Shown here piece after piece: positions 17,106-25,591 of a stretch of DNA of 64,000 nt. Made by a program: the position numbers and the translations under genes. This DNA is from Pseudomonas sp. Seg1 (GTDB lineage: Bacteria > Pseudomonadota > Gammaproteobacteria > Pseudomonadales > Pseudomonadaceae): contig NZ_AP021903.1 of NCBI RefSeq assembly GCF_018326005.1, positions 4,515,001 through 4,579,000 on the forward strand, written 5' to 3'. Below the pieces are notes generated by a model. That model saw nothing but the letters and a program-made list of their open reading frames with translations. It was not told where the DNA came from and did not search any database. The first letter of the stretch is position 1, and each line of letters opens with the position of its first letter.

Positions 17106-18520
17106 GGGCGTTCTCCAAAGTGGCGGATGTCGGTGAGTCGGCCGCTGATCGCAGCGGCGGCGACCATCGCCGGGCTCATCAGATGGGTGCGCGCGCCGGC
17201 GCCCTGACGGCCCTCGAAATTGCGATTGGTGCTTGAAGCACAGCGGTCGCCGGGGGCCAGGACGTCGTCGTTCATCGCCAGGCACATCGAGCAACCGGAC
17301 TGACGCCATTCGAAACCGGCGTCGATAAAGATCTGCGCCAACCCTTCGGCCTCAGCCTGAGCGCGGACTTCGCTGGAGCCCGGCACGATCATCGCCCGCA
17401 CATGCGCGGCCACCTGTTGCCCGCGCACGACGCTGGCGGCGTCACGCAAATCTTCGATCCGGGCATTGGTGCATGAGCCGATAAAGGCATGGCTGATGAC
17501 GATATCGCCTAGCGCCATACCCGCTTCAAGACCCATGTAATTGAGCGCGCGACGCATGTCCTGGCGCAGGATCGGGTCGTCGATGTCTTGTGGGTCCGGT
17601 ACTCGCGCACCGATGGCGGCGGCCTGATCCGGGCTGGTGCCCCAGGTGACCATCGGTTCCAGCAGACCCGCATCAAGATGAATTTCCCGGTCAAACCGCG
17701 CACCCGGATCACTGCGCAATTCACGCCACGTTGCCACTCCGCGTTCCCACAGTTCACCTTCAGGCGCACGCGGTTTGCCTTTGAGATAGGCGAATACTTT
17801 TTCGTCCGGCGCCATGAACGCACCGCGTGCACCGGCCTCGACCGCCATGTTGCAGATGGTCATGCGCGCTTCGACACTCAGGGCAGCAATGGTCGAACCG
17901 CAGAACTCGATGGCGTAGCCGGTAGCCCCGGACGCGCCGATCCGGGCGATCAGCGCCATGATCACATCCTTGGAGGTCAGACCCGGCGCCAGTTGGCCAT
18001 CGACTGTCACGCGCAGGCTTTTCAGGCGTTTGTAAACCAGCGTCTGCGAGGCCAGCAGATGCTCGATTTCCGAGGTACCAATGCCGAAACCGAAAGCGCC
18101 GAGGGCGCCATAGGTGGTGGTGTGGCTGTCGCCGGCGGCGATCACCATGCCCGGCAGAATAAAACCCTGCTCGGGGGCGATCACATGTTCGATGCCCTGG
18201 CGCTTGTCGAGAATGTCGAGCAATTCGATACCGAAGTCCCGACAGTTTTCCGCCAGATATGACACTTGCCGGGCGCCACCCGCGTCGGGCATCGCCGCGA
18301 CCCGCTGCGGTGCGGTCGGGTTGACGTGGTCGACCACCGCCAGCGCCGTCCCCGGGCGCCATACCTCGCGCCCGGCATCACGCAAACCGCTGAAGGCCTG
18401 CGGACTGGTGTATTCGTTGATCACCTGACGATCTATGTACAACAGGACGTGGCCCTGATCGTCGAGGCGACACACCGTGTGCGAATCGATGTGTTTGTCG
18501 TAAAGGGTTCTGGGGGTCAT
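17102..18520 (-). CDS. leuC: 3-isopropylmalate dehydratase large subunit-like (LeuC paralogue)
   Basis: 472 residues from ATG 18520. It has the aconitase-family active-site loops GDSHTTTYGALGAFGFGIGT and the three [4Fe-4S] ligands: Cys in FIGSCTNARIEDL and two in SGCSMCLAMNDD. The C-terminal STNRNFEGRQG is also conserved. Length fits LeuC. It pairs with the overlapping leuD. The genomic setting (LysR gene, no other leu genes) suggests a catabolic or specialised (de)hydratase, for example on citramalate-type acids, but the substrate is not readable from the sequence. Confidence 0.88.
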   Translation of the reverse strand: MTPRTLYDKHIDSHTVCRLDDQGHVLLYIDRQVINEYTSPQAFSGLRDAGREVWRPGTALAVVDHVNPTAPQRVAAMPDAGGARQVSYLAENCRDFGIELLDILDKRQGIEHVIAPEQGFILPGMVIAAGDSHTTTYGALGAFGFGIGTSEIEHLLASQTLVYKRLKSLRVTVDGQLAPGLTSKDVIMALIARIGASGATGYAIEFCGSTIAALSVEARMTICNMAVEAGARGAFMAPDEKVFAYLKGKPRAPEGELWERGVATWRELRSDPGARFDREIHLDAGLLEPMVTWGTSPDQAAAIGARVPDPQDIDDPILRQDMRRALNYMGLEAGMALGDIVISHAFIGSCTNARIEDLRDAASVVRGQQVAAHVRAMIVPGSSEVRAQAEAEGLAQIFIDAGFEWRQSGCSMCLAMNDDVLAPGDRCASSTNRNFEGRQGAGARTHLMSPAMVAAAAISGRLTDIRHFGERP

Positions 18521-18842
18521 GAACAGCACTCACGCAGGGAATCCGGGTGAGCTCCATCATAGGCAGCGGCGAGTTGCCATCAATCGGCAGACAGTGATCG
18601 CGTCGTACATGAATCGTGTTTGATCTGCCGGGCCCCGAGGTCCCGTCCCCTGCGGTAATTGTGCTGACCAAGCGAATTGCGAAACATTTGCTTTCATATC
18701 GCTTTTCGGGATTTACCACGCTCATTCGTCCTATAGAGATGCAGGCCGTTCGCGTAGGCAAAAGCCACGAGCGCCTTTCGGGGATTCCCGTGCTGCGAAG
18801 CCCGTAGCCCGCTCCCTTCCACCGAAAACAAGACGCGCAATC
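18521..18842 (+). other. Intergenic region ahead of the fpv operon
   Basis: This 322-bp gap must hold the fpvG promoter. I found no TAAAT-N16-CGT PvdS box on the plus strand. The stretch 18699-18735 (TCGCTTTTCGGGATTTACC, then CTCATTCGTCCTATAG) looks to me like the promoter-proximal sequence of FecI-type iron-ECF promoters, but -35 matching is poor. No convincing gene is visible in it. Confidence 0.35.
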
Positions 18843-20042
18843 ATGTCGAAGAAATCCCGTTCAAAACTATGGTTCCTGGTGCATAGCTGGCTGGCGTTGC
18901 CGATCTGGTTTTTTGTCCTGATCGTCTGCGTGACCGGGACACTGGCGGTGGTCAGCCAGGAAATCGTCTGGCTGGCGAACCCGCAAATGCGCGCCAGCCA
19001 GCCGTCGGATGACGCCCCGCTGCTCAGTTACGATCAGGTGCTGGCGGCGATCAAAAAAGCCGAGCCACAGACAATCGTCGAAAGCATCAGTCGTCCGGAC
19101 GAGTCGCACTTTGCCCTCGATGTCGAAGTCAGCTACCCCGACGGGCGCTCGCTGACGGTCTACGTCAACCCGTACACCGGCGTCATCCAGGGCACCGCGC
19201 CCACCTTCGACTTCAAGGCGTTCACCCGCGCCCTGCACGGCTGGTGGCTGGTGCCGTTCACCAACGGCTACAGCTGGGGCTGGTACCTGGTGTCGTTTCT
19301 CGGCGTGCCGATGCTGGTGTCATTGATTACCGGCCTGGTGGTCTACAAACGCTTCTGGAAAGGCTTTCTGCGCCCGACCCTGCGAGTGCGCCACGGCGCA
19401 CGGATTTTCTGGGGTGACTTCCATCGACTGTCCGGTATCTGGTCAATCTGGTTCATTGCGGTGATCTCCATCACCGGCATCTGGTTCCTGATTCGGGCGT
19501 TCCTGTTCGACAACCAGATTTCAATCTCGAGTGAACCGATCATTCCGGCCATGTCCCGTGAAAGCGTGCCGATTTCCGCAGCCGGCACGCCGCCCCCGCG
19601 CATCAGCCTGGATCGCGCCGTCGAAATCGCTCAGCAGGAGATTCCGGGACTGGAAGCCAGTTTCGTCAGCCTGCCGGGTAACGCTTACAGCCACATGAGT
19701 GTCGGTGGTCGCGGCTGGTATCCGTTGATGTTCCAGACCGCGACACTCAATCCGTACAACGGTGATATGGCCGCTTCACGTTTGCTCTCCGATCGCTCCT
19801 CGCTGGAGTTCGTCACGGAATCCATGCGCCCGCTGCACACCGGTGACTTCGGCGGTATCTGGATCAAGCTGATCTGGTTTTTCTTCGGCCTGCTGCTGAG
19901 CATGATGGTGCTCAGCGGCTTGCTGATCTGGACCAAACGCACTGCCCTCGCTACCGCGAACGCGCTCAAACGCGAAGACAAGAAAAACCGCACCAAGGCA
20001 CAAGCGGTCATGAACCGTGAACCTTCGGAGGCCACCCAATGA
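18843..20042 (+). CDS. fpvG: Ferri-pyoverdine reductase FpvG (PepSY-associated TM protein)
   Basis: A 399-residue inner-membrane protein of the PepSY-associated TM helix family. It has an N-terminal helix (WFLVHSWLALPIWFFVLIV), a periplasmic PepSY-like domain, paired helices around residues 130-220 with His-rich edges (ALHGWWLVPF, WGDFHRLSG), a second PepSY region, and a C-terminal helix. By family and position this is FpvG, which reduces Fe3+ in ferri-pyoverdine in the periplasm so that the iron is released. It is the first of eight tightly coupled genes; its stop overlaps fpvH in ATGA. Confidence 0.9.
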   Translation: MSKKSRSKLWFLVHSWLALPIWFFVLIVCVTGTLAVVSQEIVWLANPQMRASQPSDDAPLLSYDQVLAAIKKAEPQTIVESISRPDESHFALDVEVSYPDGRSLTVYVNPYTGVIQGTAPTFDFKAFTRALHGWWLVPFTNGYSWGWYLVSFLGVPMLVSLITGLVVYKRFWKGFLRPTLRVRHGARIFWGDFHRLSGIWSIWFIAVISITGIWFLIRAFLFDNQISISSEPIIPAMSRESVPISAAGTPPPRISLDRAVEIAQQEIPGLEASFVSLPGNAYSHMSVGGRGWYPLMFQTATLNPYNGDMAASRLLSDRSSLEFVTESMRPLHTGDFGGIWIKLIWFFFGLLLSMMVLSGLLIWTKRTALATANALKREDKKNRTKAQAVMNREPSEATQ

Positions 20043-20581
20043 GCAAATCCAAAACGACTGCGGCGCCCTCGCCACTGGCGCGTTTCTGGCGCAAATGGCG
20101 GTTTCATATCAACATCCTGTTGCTGTTGATCCCGCTGGGCTTCATGCCCAAATACTTCGCCGACGCTTCGTTGTTTCGCGGCGATAGCGGCCTGGGACAA
20201 CATGAAATCGGCAATATCCAGGTCGGGCCATGGAGTCTGCGCCTGGCCGAACTGCGTGACCAGGCCCCCATCCTCACGGGCCCGGCCGGCTACATGAAAG
20301 ACTTCAGCGCAGCCCTGTGCGATACCTGTGTCGAACAGGTCAAAGCCACCTACCTGCGCATCGGCAAGCCGCGCAGCCTGCGCGCAGCCGGAACCATCTT
20401 CTTTGGCACGCCCTACCGCATGGGCACACAAATGCCGATCCCGGAAAAGACCAAAACCGACGCCGAACTGTGGATCACCATGGAAGGCTGGGACGGCAGC
20501 ATGCATCAGGCCTCGATTCCCCTGAGCCAGGCCTCCCCCGCCACTGTCGCCTGGCTGAATAAACAAGGAGCCAAACCATGA
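20039..20581 (+). CDS. fpvH: FpvH, accessory protein of pyoverdine-iron release
   Basis: A 180-residue protein with one N-terminal hydrophobic segment (FHINILLLLIPLGFMP) and a periplasmic domain with a CDTCVEQVK motif whose two cysteines could bind metal or form a disulfide. It matches FpvH in order and size. FpvH, FpvJ and FpvK assist FpvG in iron removal from pyoverdine in P. aeruginosa; the precise role is not settled. Start and stop overlap the neighbouring genes by four bases each, indicating strict co-translation. Confidence 0.82.
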   Translation: MSKSKTTAAPSPLARFWRKWRFHINILLLLIPLGFMPKYFADASLFRGDSGLGQHEIGNIQVGPWSLRLAELRDQAPILTGPAGYMKDFSAALCDTCVEQVKATYLRIGKPRSLRAAGTIFFGTPYRMGTQMPIPEKTKTDAELWITMEGWDGSMHQASIPLSQASPATVAWLNKQGAKP

Positions 20582-20919
20582 GCCCTGCCAAACATCCTTC
20601 CCGCCTGCGGCTGGGCGCCGCGCTGCTGGTCCTGTGCGCCGGTTTCAGTACCAGCGCCCTGGCGCATAACCCGATGTGCGAATGCAAAGCCATCGACGCC
20701 GAGCAGATCAAATGCACCGGTGGTTTTTCCGACGGCAGCGGCGCGCCGGGGGTGACCCTTGACGTGATCGGCTACGACGAAACCATTCTGGTGCCGGGCA
20801 AGCTCGGTAGTGATTCGACGCTGACCTTCAAGAAACCCGGCGCCGAGTTCTACGTGCTGTTCGACGCCGGCCCCGGCCACGTCGTCGAAATCGACCAAGC
20901 GGATATCGAAGCCCCATGA
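20578..20919 (+). CDS. fpvJ: FpvJ, small periplasmic protein of pyoverdine-iron release
   Basis: A 113-residue protein with a signal peptide (hydrophobic residues about 11-27, cleavage near STSALA) followed by HNPMCECKAIDAEQIKCTGGFSDG. The His-Met-Cys-Glu-Cys cluster right after the cleavage site is a plausible metal-binding element. Position and size identify it as FpvJ. It overlaps fpvH and fpvK by ATGA junctions. Confidence 0.82.
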   Translation: MSPAKHPSRLRLGAALLVLCAGFSTSALAHNPMCECKAIDAEQIKCTGGFSDGSGAPGVTLDVIGYDETILVPGKLGSDSTLTFKKPGAEFYVLFDAGPGHVVEIDQADIEAP

Positions 20920-21491
20920 CCACGCCCACCACACAAATCGTGCGCCCGGCCGGTGCCGGTCATGAAACCCTCAACGTTCTGCTGCTGTGCCTGCTGATCC
21001 TCGCGCTGGCCGGTTCCGTGGTGGCGTGGCGCGGGGTGTCCCATGACCCGGAACCGGTCGCGAGCGATCAACTCGATGCTCGCCGCGACCTGAGTGCCGC
21101 CGAGCAAGGCATTTATGCCGACCTGCGCGTGACCCTGGACGAAATTCGCTTGCTGCGTGAAGAGCAGAAAACCCTGCCGACGCCACAAAACCTCGCGGAT
21201 GAAGGCTTTGCGCCGTTTGCGCAGGACGCGAGTTCCGTCAGCCGTGGCGGTCATGCCTGGCAAATGCAGGCAGACACCGCCTACTTCGGCCACAGCCAGA
21301 CGCCTGCCGTTGCCGGTTCGTTTCTGATGCGCATCGACAGCGACGACAAGGCTGCGCCGGATATCTGGCTCAACCGTGACGCCGCTCTCACGACGCCGCA
21401 GGATCTGACCGACGCTGCGCTGTCTGCCGCTGGCTGGAAACAGATCGTCACGCAATACGATGCCGGGGTTACCCGCGAACATCGCCATTGA
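20916..21491 (+). CDS. fpvK: FpvK, membrane-anchored protein of pyoverdine-iron release
   Basis: 191 residues, with a single transmembrane helix at about residues 24-42 (LNVLLLCLLILALAGSVVAW) and a mainly periplasmic domain beyond it. A DUF6162-type small conserved protein by context; no catalytic motif is seen. Gene order fpvG-H-J-K followed by a metal ABC transporter is the basis for the name. It begins in an ATGA overlap with fpvJ. Confidence 0.8.
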   Translation: MTTPTTQIVRPAGAGHETLNVLLLCLLILALAGSVVAWRGVSHDPEPVASDQLDARRDLSAAEQGIYADLRVTLDEIRLLREEQKTLPTPQNLADEGFAPFAQDASSVSRGGHAWQMQADTAYFGHSQTPAVAGSFLMRIDSDDKAAPDIWLNRDAALTTPQDLTDAALSAAGWKQIVTQYDAGVTREHRH

Positions 21492-21526
21492 TTCCTCGCC
21501 CTCAACCGAGAGAAGACCGTTTGCCC

Positions 21527-22456
21527 ATGTCCAGTTCATCGCCTCGTCGTCCTTTATTGCGTCTGTTTCTGTTTGGCCTTTGCGCCTGTCTGCTGAGCCC
21601 GTTGGCCAGCGCCGATGAGGCCAAGCGCCTGCGCATCGGCATTACCCTGCATCCTTATTACAGCTATGTGGCGAACATCGTCGGCGACAAGGCCGAAGTC
21701 GTCCCGTTGATCCCGGCCGGTTTCAACCCGCACGCCTACGAGCCGCGCGCCGAAGACATCAAGCGCATCAGCGGCCTCGACGTGATCGTGCTTAATGGCG
21801 TGGGCCATGATGACTTCGCCGACCGCATGATCGCCGCCAGCGAAACACCGAGGATCAAAACCATCGAGGCCAACGAAAACGTGCCGCTGCTGGCCGCCAC
21901 AGGAGTCGCCGCACGGGGTGCCGGCAAAGTGGTCAACCCGCACACCTTCCTGTCGATCAGCGCCTCCATCGCGCAGGTCAACAACATCGCCCGGGAGTTG
22001 GGCAAACTTGATCCGGACAATGCCAAGACCTACACCCAGAACGCTCGCGCCTACGGCAAACGCCTGCGGCAGATGCGTGCCGATGCGTTGGCCAAACTGA
22101 CCCAGGCGCCGAACGCCGAACTGCGTGTCGCCACCGTCCACGCGGCTTACGACTATCTGCTGCGCGAATTCGGCCTGGAAGTGACAGCCGTGGTCGAACC
22201 TGCACACGGGATCGAACCGAGCCCCAGCCAGTTGAAGAAAACCATCGACCAACTGCGCGAACTGGACGTTAAGGTGATTTTCTCGGAAATGGATTTCCCG
22301 TCCACGTACGTCGAAACCATTCAGCGTGAGTCGGGTGTGAAGCTGTACCCGCTGTCGCACATTTCCTACGGCGAATACACCGCCGACAAGTACGAAAAGG
22401 AAATGACCGGCAACCTCGACACCGTGGTGCGGGCGATTCAGGAGTCGGGGGCATGA
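21527..22456 (+). CDS. fpvC: Periplasmic metal-binding protein FpvC
   Basis: 309 residues from ATG 21527. A signal peptide (LFLFGLCACLLSPLASA) precedes a cluster 9/ZnuA-like solute-binding domain: IGITLHPYYSYVANIVGDKAEV, GFNPHAYEPRAEDIKR, NPHTFLS, and HAAYDYLLREFGLEV, with metal-ligand histidines in HAYEP, HTF and HAAYDY and an acidic ligand in FSEMDFPS. FpvC binds the iron freed from ferri-pyoverdine and, with FpvF, presents it to FpvDE. In-frame TTG 21488 would start inside the fpvK stop and was rejected. Its own stop overlaps the fpvD start. Confidence 0.88.
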   Translation: MSSSSPRRPLLRLFLFGLCACLLSPLASADEAKRLRIGITLHPYYSYVANIVGDKAEVVPLIPAGFNPHAYEPRAEDIKRISGLDVIVLNGVGHDDFADRMIAASETPRIKTIEANENVPLLAATGVAARGAGKVVNPHTFLSISASIAQVNNIARELGKLDPDNAKTYTQNARAYGKRLRQMRADALAKLTQAPNAELRVATVHAAYDYLLREFGLEVTAVVEPAHGIEPSPSQLKKTIDQLRELDVKVIFSEMDFPSTYVETIQRESGVKLYPLSHISYGEYTADKYEKEMTGNLDTVVRAIQESGA

Positions 22457-23298
22457 CTGTAAAAGAAACCCTTTCTGACACCTCCAAATCCCCTGTGGGA
22501 GCGAGCCTGCTCGCGAAGGCGCCCGATCAGCCAACATCTTTATCGAATGACGCACCGCTATCGCGAGCAGGCTCACTCCTACAGGGTTTCGGGCCGACGC
22601 TGGATTTTGCGGGGGTTTGCCTGACGCTGGGCCGCACCACGATTCTCGACAACGTCACCTTTCAGGTTCAGCCCGGCAGCGTCCATGCACTGGTCGGGCC
22701 CAACGGTGGCGGCAAGAGTTCGCTGATCAAGACCCTGCTCGGACAGATGCCGCACCAAGGCCAGCTCAGCCTGCAATGGCCCGGCGAGCCCGGCACCATC
22801 GGCTACGTGCCGCAGGCGCTGGAGTTTGATCGCGGCTTGCCGATGACCGTCGACGATTTCATGGCTGCGATGTGCCAGCGCCGCCCGGCGTTTCTCGGCT
22901 TGAGCAAGCACTACGCCGGCGCCATCGGCGAGGCGCTGGAACGGGTTGGCATGCAGGACAAACGCAAACGGCGCATGGGCGCGTTGTCCGGTGGTGAACG
23001 TCAGCGGGTATTGCTCGCGCAAGGCCTGATCCCGGCGCCGCAACTGCTGGTGCTGGATGAGCCGATGTCGGCCCTCGATGAGGCCGGGATCCAGGTGTTC
23101 GAACGCCTGCTCGGCGACTGGCGCGCGGCGGGCATTACCGTGCTGTGGATCGAGCATGATCTGGAAGCAGTCGGGCGTCTGGCCAATCGCGTCACCGGCC
23201 TCAACCGTCGCGTGCTGTTCGATGCCACGCCACAACAGGCGCTGACCCCGGAACGTCTGCTGAGCCTGTTTTCAACCCATCCACGGAGCGCTGTCTGA
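22453..23298 (+). CDS. fpvD: ABC transporter ATPase FpvD with a REP-encoded N-terminal insert
   Basis: 281 residues. Walker A GPNGGGKSSL, signature LSGGERQRV and Walker B LLVLDEPMSA are intact. It powers inner-membrane iron import with FpvE. ATG 22453 overlaps the fpvC stop (ATGA). Residues ~14-45 are encoded by a 96-bp REP doublet (22491-22586), giving SPVGASLLAK and LSRAGSLLQG. No ATG, GTG or TTG occurs in frame between the REP and Walker A, so the REP must be translated, or initiation is at a GTG inside it. The ATPase domain itself starts near residue 50 (TLDFAGVCLTLGRTTILD). Confidence 0.88.
   Translation: MTVKETLSDTSKSPVGASLLAKAPDQPTSLSNDAPLSRAGSLLQGFGPTLDFAGVCLTLGRTTILDNVTFQVQPGSVHALVGPNGGGKSSLIKTLLGQMPHQGQLSLQWPGEPGTIGYVPQALEFDRGLPMTVDDFMAAMCQRRPAFLGLSKHYAGAIGEALERVGMQDKRKRRMGALSGGERQRVLLAQGLIPAPQLLVLDEPMSALDEAGIQVFERLLGDWRAAGITVLWIEHDLEAVGRLANRVTGLNRRVLFDATPQQALTPERLLSLFSTHPRSAV
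22491..22586. repeat. REP doublet inside the fpvD coding sequence
   Basis: Arms CCCTGTGGGAGCGAGCCTGC and its near-complement (GCAGGCTCACTCCTACAGGG) bracket about 50 bp. The element is 96 bp long, a multiple of three, and the frame stays open through both arms. Confidence 0.9.
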
Positions 23299-24197
23299 TG
23301 AGTTACGAAGCCTTTCGCTTGATGGTTCAGGGCTGGGCGTCCTCCGGTTACCTGCCGGAAGCGCTGGCCTATGGTTTTGTGGTCAACGCGCTGCTTGCCG
23401 GTCTGTTGATCGGCCCGGTACTGGGCGGGCTCGGTACGCTGGTGGTGGTGAAACGCTTTGCGTTTTTCTCCGAAGCGGTCGGCCACGCCGCCTTGACCGG
23501 GGTGGCCATCGGCATTCTGCTCGGCGAACCCTACACCGGGCCGTATGGCAGCCTGTTCGGCTACTGCCTGCTGTTCGGCATTCTGCTCAATTACCTGCGC
23601 AACCGCACCGGCCTGGCGCCGGACACTCTGATCGGCGTGTTCCTGTCGGTATCGCTGGCGCTGGGCGCGAGTCTGCTACTGATTCTGGCGGGCAAGATCA
23701 ACGTGCACATTCTGGAAAACGTGCTGTTCGGTTCAGTCCTGACCGTCAATGGCAATGATCTGGCGGTGTTGGCCATCGTCGGTTCACTGGTCATGGCTCT
23801 GGCGCTGCCGCTGTACAACCGCATCATGCTGGCCAGCTTCAACCCTCAGTTGGCCGCCGTGCGCGGCGTGGCGGTGAAGACCCTGGATTACCTGTTCGTG
23901 ATTCTGGTCACGCTGATCACTGTGGCGGCGGTAAAAGTCATCGGCGCGATTCTGGTCGGCGCGTTGCTGGTGATTCCGGCAGCGGCGGCGCGCTTGCTCA
24001 GTCAGTCGCTCAAGGGCTTTTTCTGGTGTTCGGTGCTGATCGCCACCGTCAGCACGCTGTGCGGAATTCTCGCCCCCATCGTATTCGATCTGCCGATCCC
24101 GTCCGGCGCCGCGATCATTCTGGTCGCCGGCATTGCTTTCGCCCTCGCCGCCATCGCGCGCGGGGTTGTCCCGAGTCTGAAAGGGAATCTTGGATAA
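23298..24197 (+). CDS. fpvE: ABC transporter permease FpvE
   Basis: A 299-residue ABC-3 family permease with about eight hydrophobic segments, typical of Mn/Zn/Fe transporters: LVVVKRFAFFSEAVGHAALTGVAIG near the first third is the family signature, and VKVIGAILVGALLVIPAAAARLL near the end is the conserved late segment. With FpvD it moves iron into the cytoplasm. Its ATG shares one base with the fpvD stop (TGATG). Confidence 0.9.
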   Translation: MSYEAFRLMVQGWASSGYLPEALAYGFVVNALLAGLLIGPVLGGLGTLVVVKRFAFFSEAVGHAALTGVAIGILLGEPYTGPYGSLFGYCLLFGILLNYLRNRTGLAPDTLIGVFLSVSLALGASLLLILAGKINVHILENVLFGSVLTVNGNDLAVLAIVGSLVMALALPLYNRIMLASFNPQLAAVRGVAVKTLDYLFVILVTLITVAAVKVIGAILVGALLVIPAAAARLLSQSLKGFFWCSVLIATVSTLCGILAPIVFDLPIPSGAAIILVAGIAFALAAIARGVVPSLKGNLG

Positions 24198-25103
24198 ATG
24201 ACTTTTTCATTGCGCAACCTGACCCTGGCCATGGCCCTGTGTGGCGTGGTCTGCACACCGCTGATGGCCGCTCAAAGCAGCAAGCCCTTGCGGGTGCTGG
24301 CCTCGCTACCGATCACCTACGGCTTGGGCGAAGTGCTGCTCAAGGGTACTGACATCAGCCTCGAACGCGCCGCACCGGCAAATTTGCCGGGCAGCCGTCA
24401 GACCGCCTATTTCACCGGTCGCGGCGCCCCGGCGCTGAGCCAACTGGCGACTGGTGCTGACGCGGTGATCGGCGTGCGTTCGCTGTGGGCCGATGATCCG
24501 CTGTATCCGATCGCCCGGCGCAGCAACATCCGTATCGTCGAGGTCGATGCCGCACGCCCGGTTGATGGCGCCCTGCCCGGCATCGCCGTGCAACCGGGCT
24601 CGAAGGTCGATGGCTTGAACAGTCAGCCGTGGCTGGCGAGCAACAATATGGGACGCATGGCCGACGTGATGGCGGCGGATCTGGTGCGTCTGGCACCGGC
24701 TGCCAAACCGAAGATCGAAGCGAATCTGGCGGCGTTGAAACAGCGCCTGCTCAAACTCAGTGCCGACAGTGAGGCGCGTCTGGCCAGTGCCGATAATCTG
24801 AGTGTGATGAGTCTGAGCGATCACTTCGGTTATCTGATCGGCAGCCTGAACCTGGAGCTGATCGGACAGGATCCACGTCCTGATAGCGAGTGGACGCCGG
24901 AGGATCTGAAGCAATTGACGGCGACGCTCAAGGACAATGATGTGGCGGTGGTGTTGCATCACCGGCAGCCTTCGGACGCGGTGAAAGCGGCGATTGCCGA
25001 GTCGGGTAGTCGTCTGCTGGTGCTGAGTACCGATGCGGCGGATCCGGTGACTGAGCTTGAGGGGAATGTGGATCTGCTGCTCAAGGGTTTGAGCGGCGCA
25101 TAA
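24198..25103 (+). CDS. fpvF: Second periplasmic metal-binding protein FpvF
   Basis: 301 residues with a signal peptide (about 1-23, cleavage near LMAAQS). It is a divergent cluster 9 solute-binding protein: FTGRGAPALSQLATGADAVIGV, SDHFGYLIGSLNLELIG and VVLHHRQPSDAVKAAI. The SLSDHFGYL and LHHRQPSD segments carry candidate histidine ligands. In P. aeruginosa FpvF binds both FpvC and ferri-pyoverdine, so it may dock the siderophore near the reductase. ATG 24198 follows the fpvE stop directly. Confidence 0.87.
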   Translation: MTFSLRNLTLAMALCGVVCTPLMAAQSSKPLRVLASLPITYGLGEVLLKGTDISLERAAPANLPGSRQTAYFTGRGAPALSQLATGADAVIGVRSLWADDPLYPIARRSNIRIVEVDAARPVDGALPGIAVQPGSKVDGLNSQPWLASNNMGRMADVMAADLVRLAPAAKPKIEANLAALKQRLLKLSADSEARLASADNLSVMSLSDHFGYLIGSLNLELIGQDPRPDSEWTPEDLKQLTATLKDNDVAVVLHHRQPSDAVKAAIAESGSRLLVLSTDAADPVTELEGNVDLLLKGLSGA

Positions 25104-25129
25104 CTTCAGTTGTACCGAGTCATCGTTCA

Positions 25130-25220
25130 TTGCTGGCAAGCCAGCTCCCACAAGGGTGTTGTGTTCCACAAATGGTGTACACACCGCAAATCACTGTGGG
25201 AGCAGGCTTGCCAGCGATGG
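25130..25220. repeat. REP doublet after fpvF
   Basis: Inverted arms TGCTGGCAAGCCAGCTCCCA and CACTGTGGGAGCAGGCTTGC enclose about 45 bp. It lies between fpvF and the convergent mbtH gene. Confidence 0.9.
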
Positions 25221-25255
25221 GGGGCTAAAAGGCACCACAAGTTCCAGCCATGAAA

Positions 25256-25288
25256 AAACCCGCTGACTGTCACCAGTCCAGCGGGTTT
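25256..25288. terminator. Bidirectional rho-independent terminator, mbtH/fpv
   Basis: A 10-bp stem AAACCCGCTG / CAGCGGGTTT is followed by T-rich tracts in both directions (TTTCTTTTT to the right, a run of T to the left). It serves the leftward mbtH transcript and can stop read-through from fpvF. Confidence 0.85.
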
Positions 25289-25304
25289 CTTTTTGGCCGG
25301 CAGC

Positions 25305-25529
25305 TTATTGAGCGGCAGCCTGTGCTTCCATTTTCTGGCGCAGGCTCAGTGGGCGCATGTCGGTCCAGACTTCTTCGATATAGGCCAGGCACTCCTTCTT
25401 CAGGCCGCTTTTGCCCACGGTGCGCCAACCTTCAGGCACGGCTTTGTAGTCCGGCCAGATCGAGTACTGCTCTTCGTGGTTGACCACGACCTGAAAGAGG
25501 ATGTCCTCGCGGTCGAAAACTGACGTCAT
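25305..25529 (-). CDS. MbtH-like protein of pyoverdine synthesis
   Basis: A 74-residue MbtH-family protein with the whole signature: [19 protein letters not shown] and [14 protein letters not shown]. These small proteins bind NRPS adenylation domains and are needed for their folding or activity; the partner here is presumably PvdL and other pyoverdine synthetases. It is equivalent to PA2412. ATG 25529 is chosen by family length, since the open frame to 25763 runs into pvdH. A PvdS box lies 63-86 bases upstream. Confidence 0.95.
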   Translation of the reverse strand: MTSVFDREDILFQVVVNHEEQYSIWPDYKAVPEGWRTVGKSGLKKECLAYIEEVWTDMRPLSLRQKMEAQAAAQ

Positions 25530-25591
25530 GCTGGTTCTCCATCGTTGTAAGGGTGGGCTGCACATCGGATGCAGCCGGGTATGTAGAAAGA

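Noticed and set aside
16392..17207. Plus-strand frame of 271 codons over the REP doublet and leuD
   Set aside because: It starts in a REP arm and is the complement of leuD; no independent support.
18616..18807. Short plus-strand frame upstream of fpvG
   Set aside because: No RBS, no recognisable sequence, and it covers the probable promoter region.
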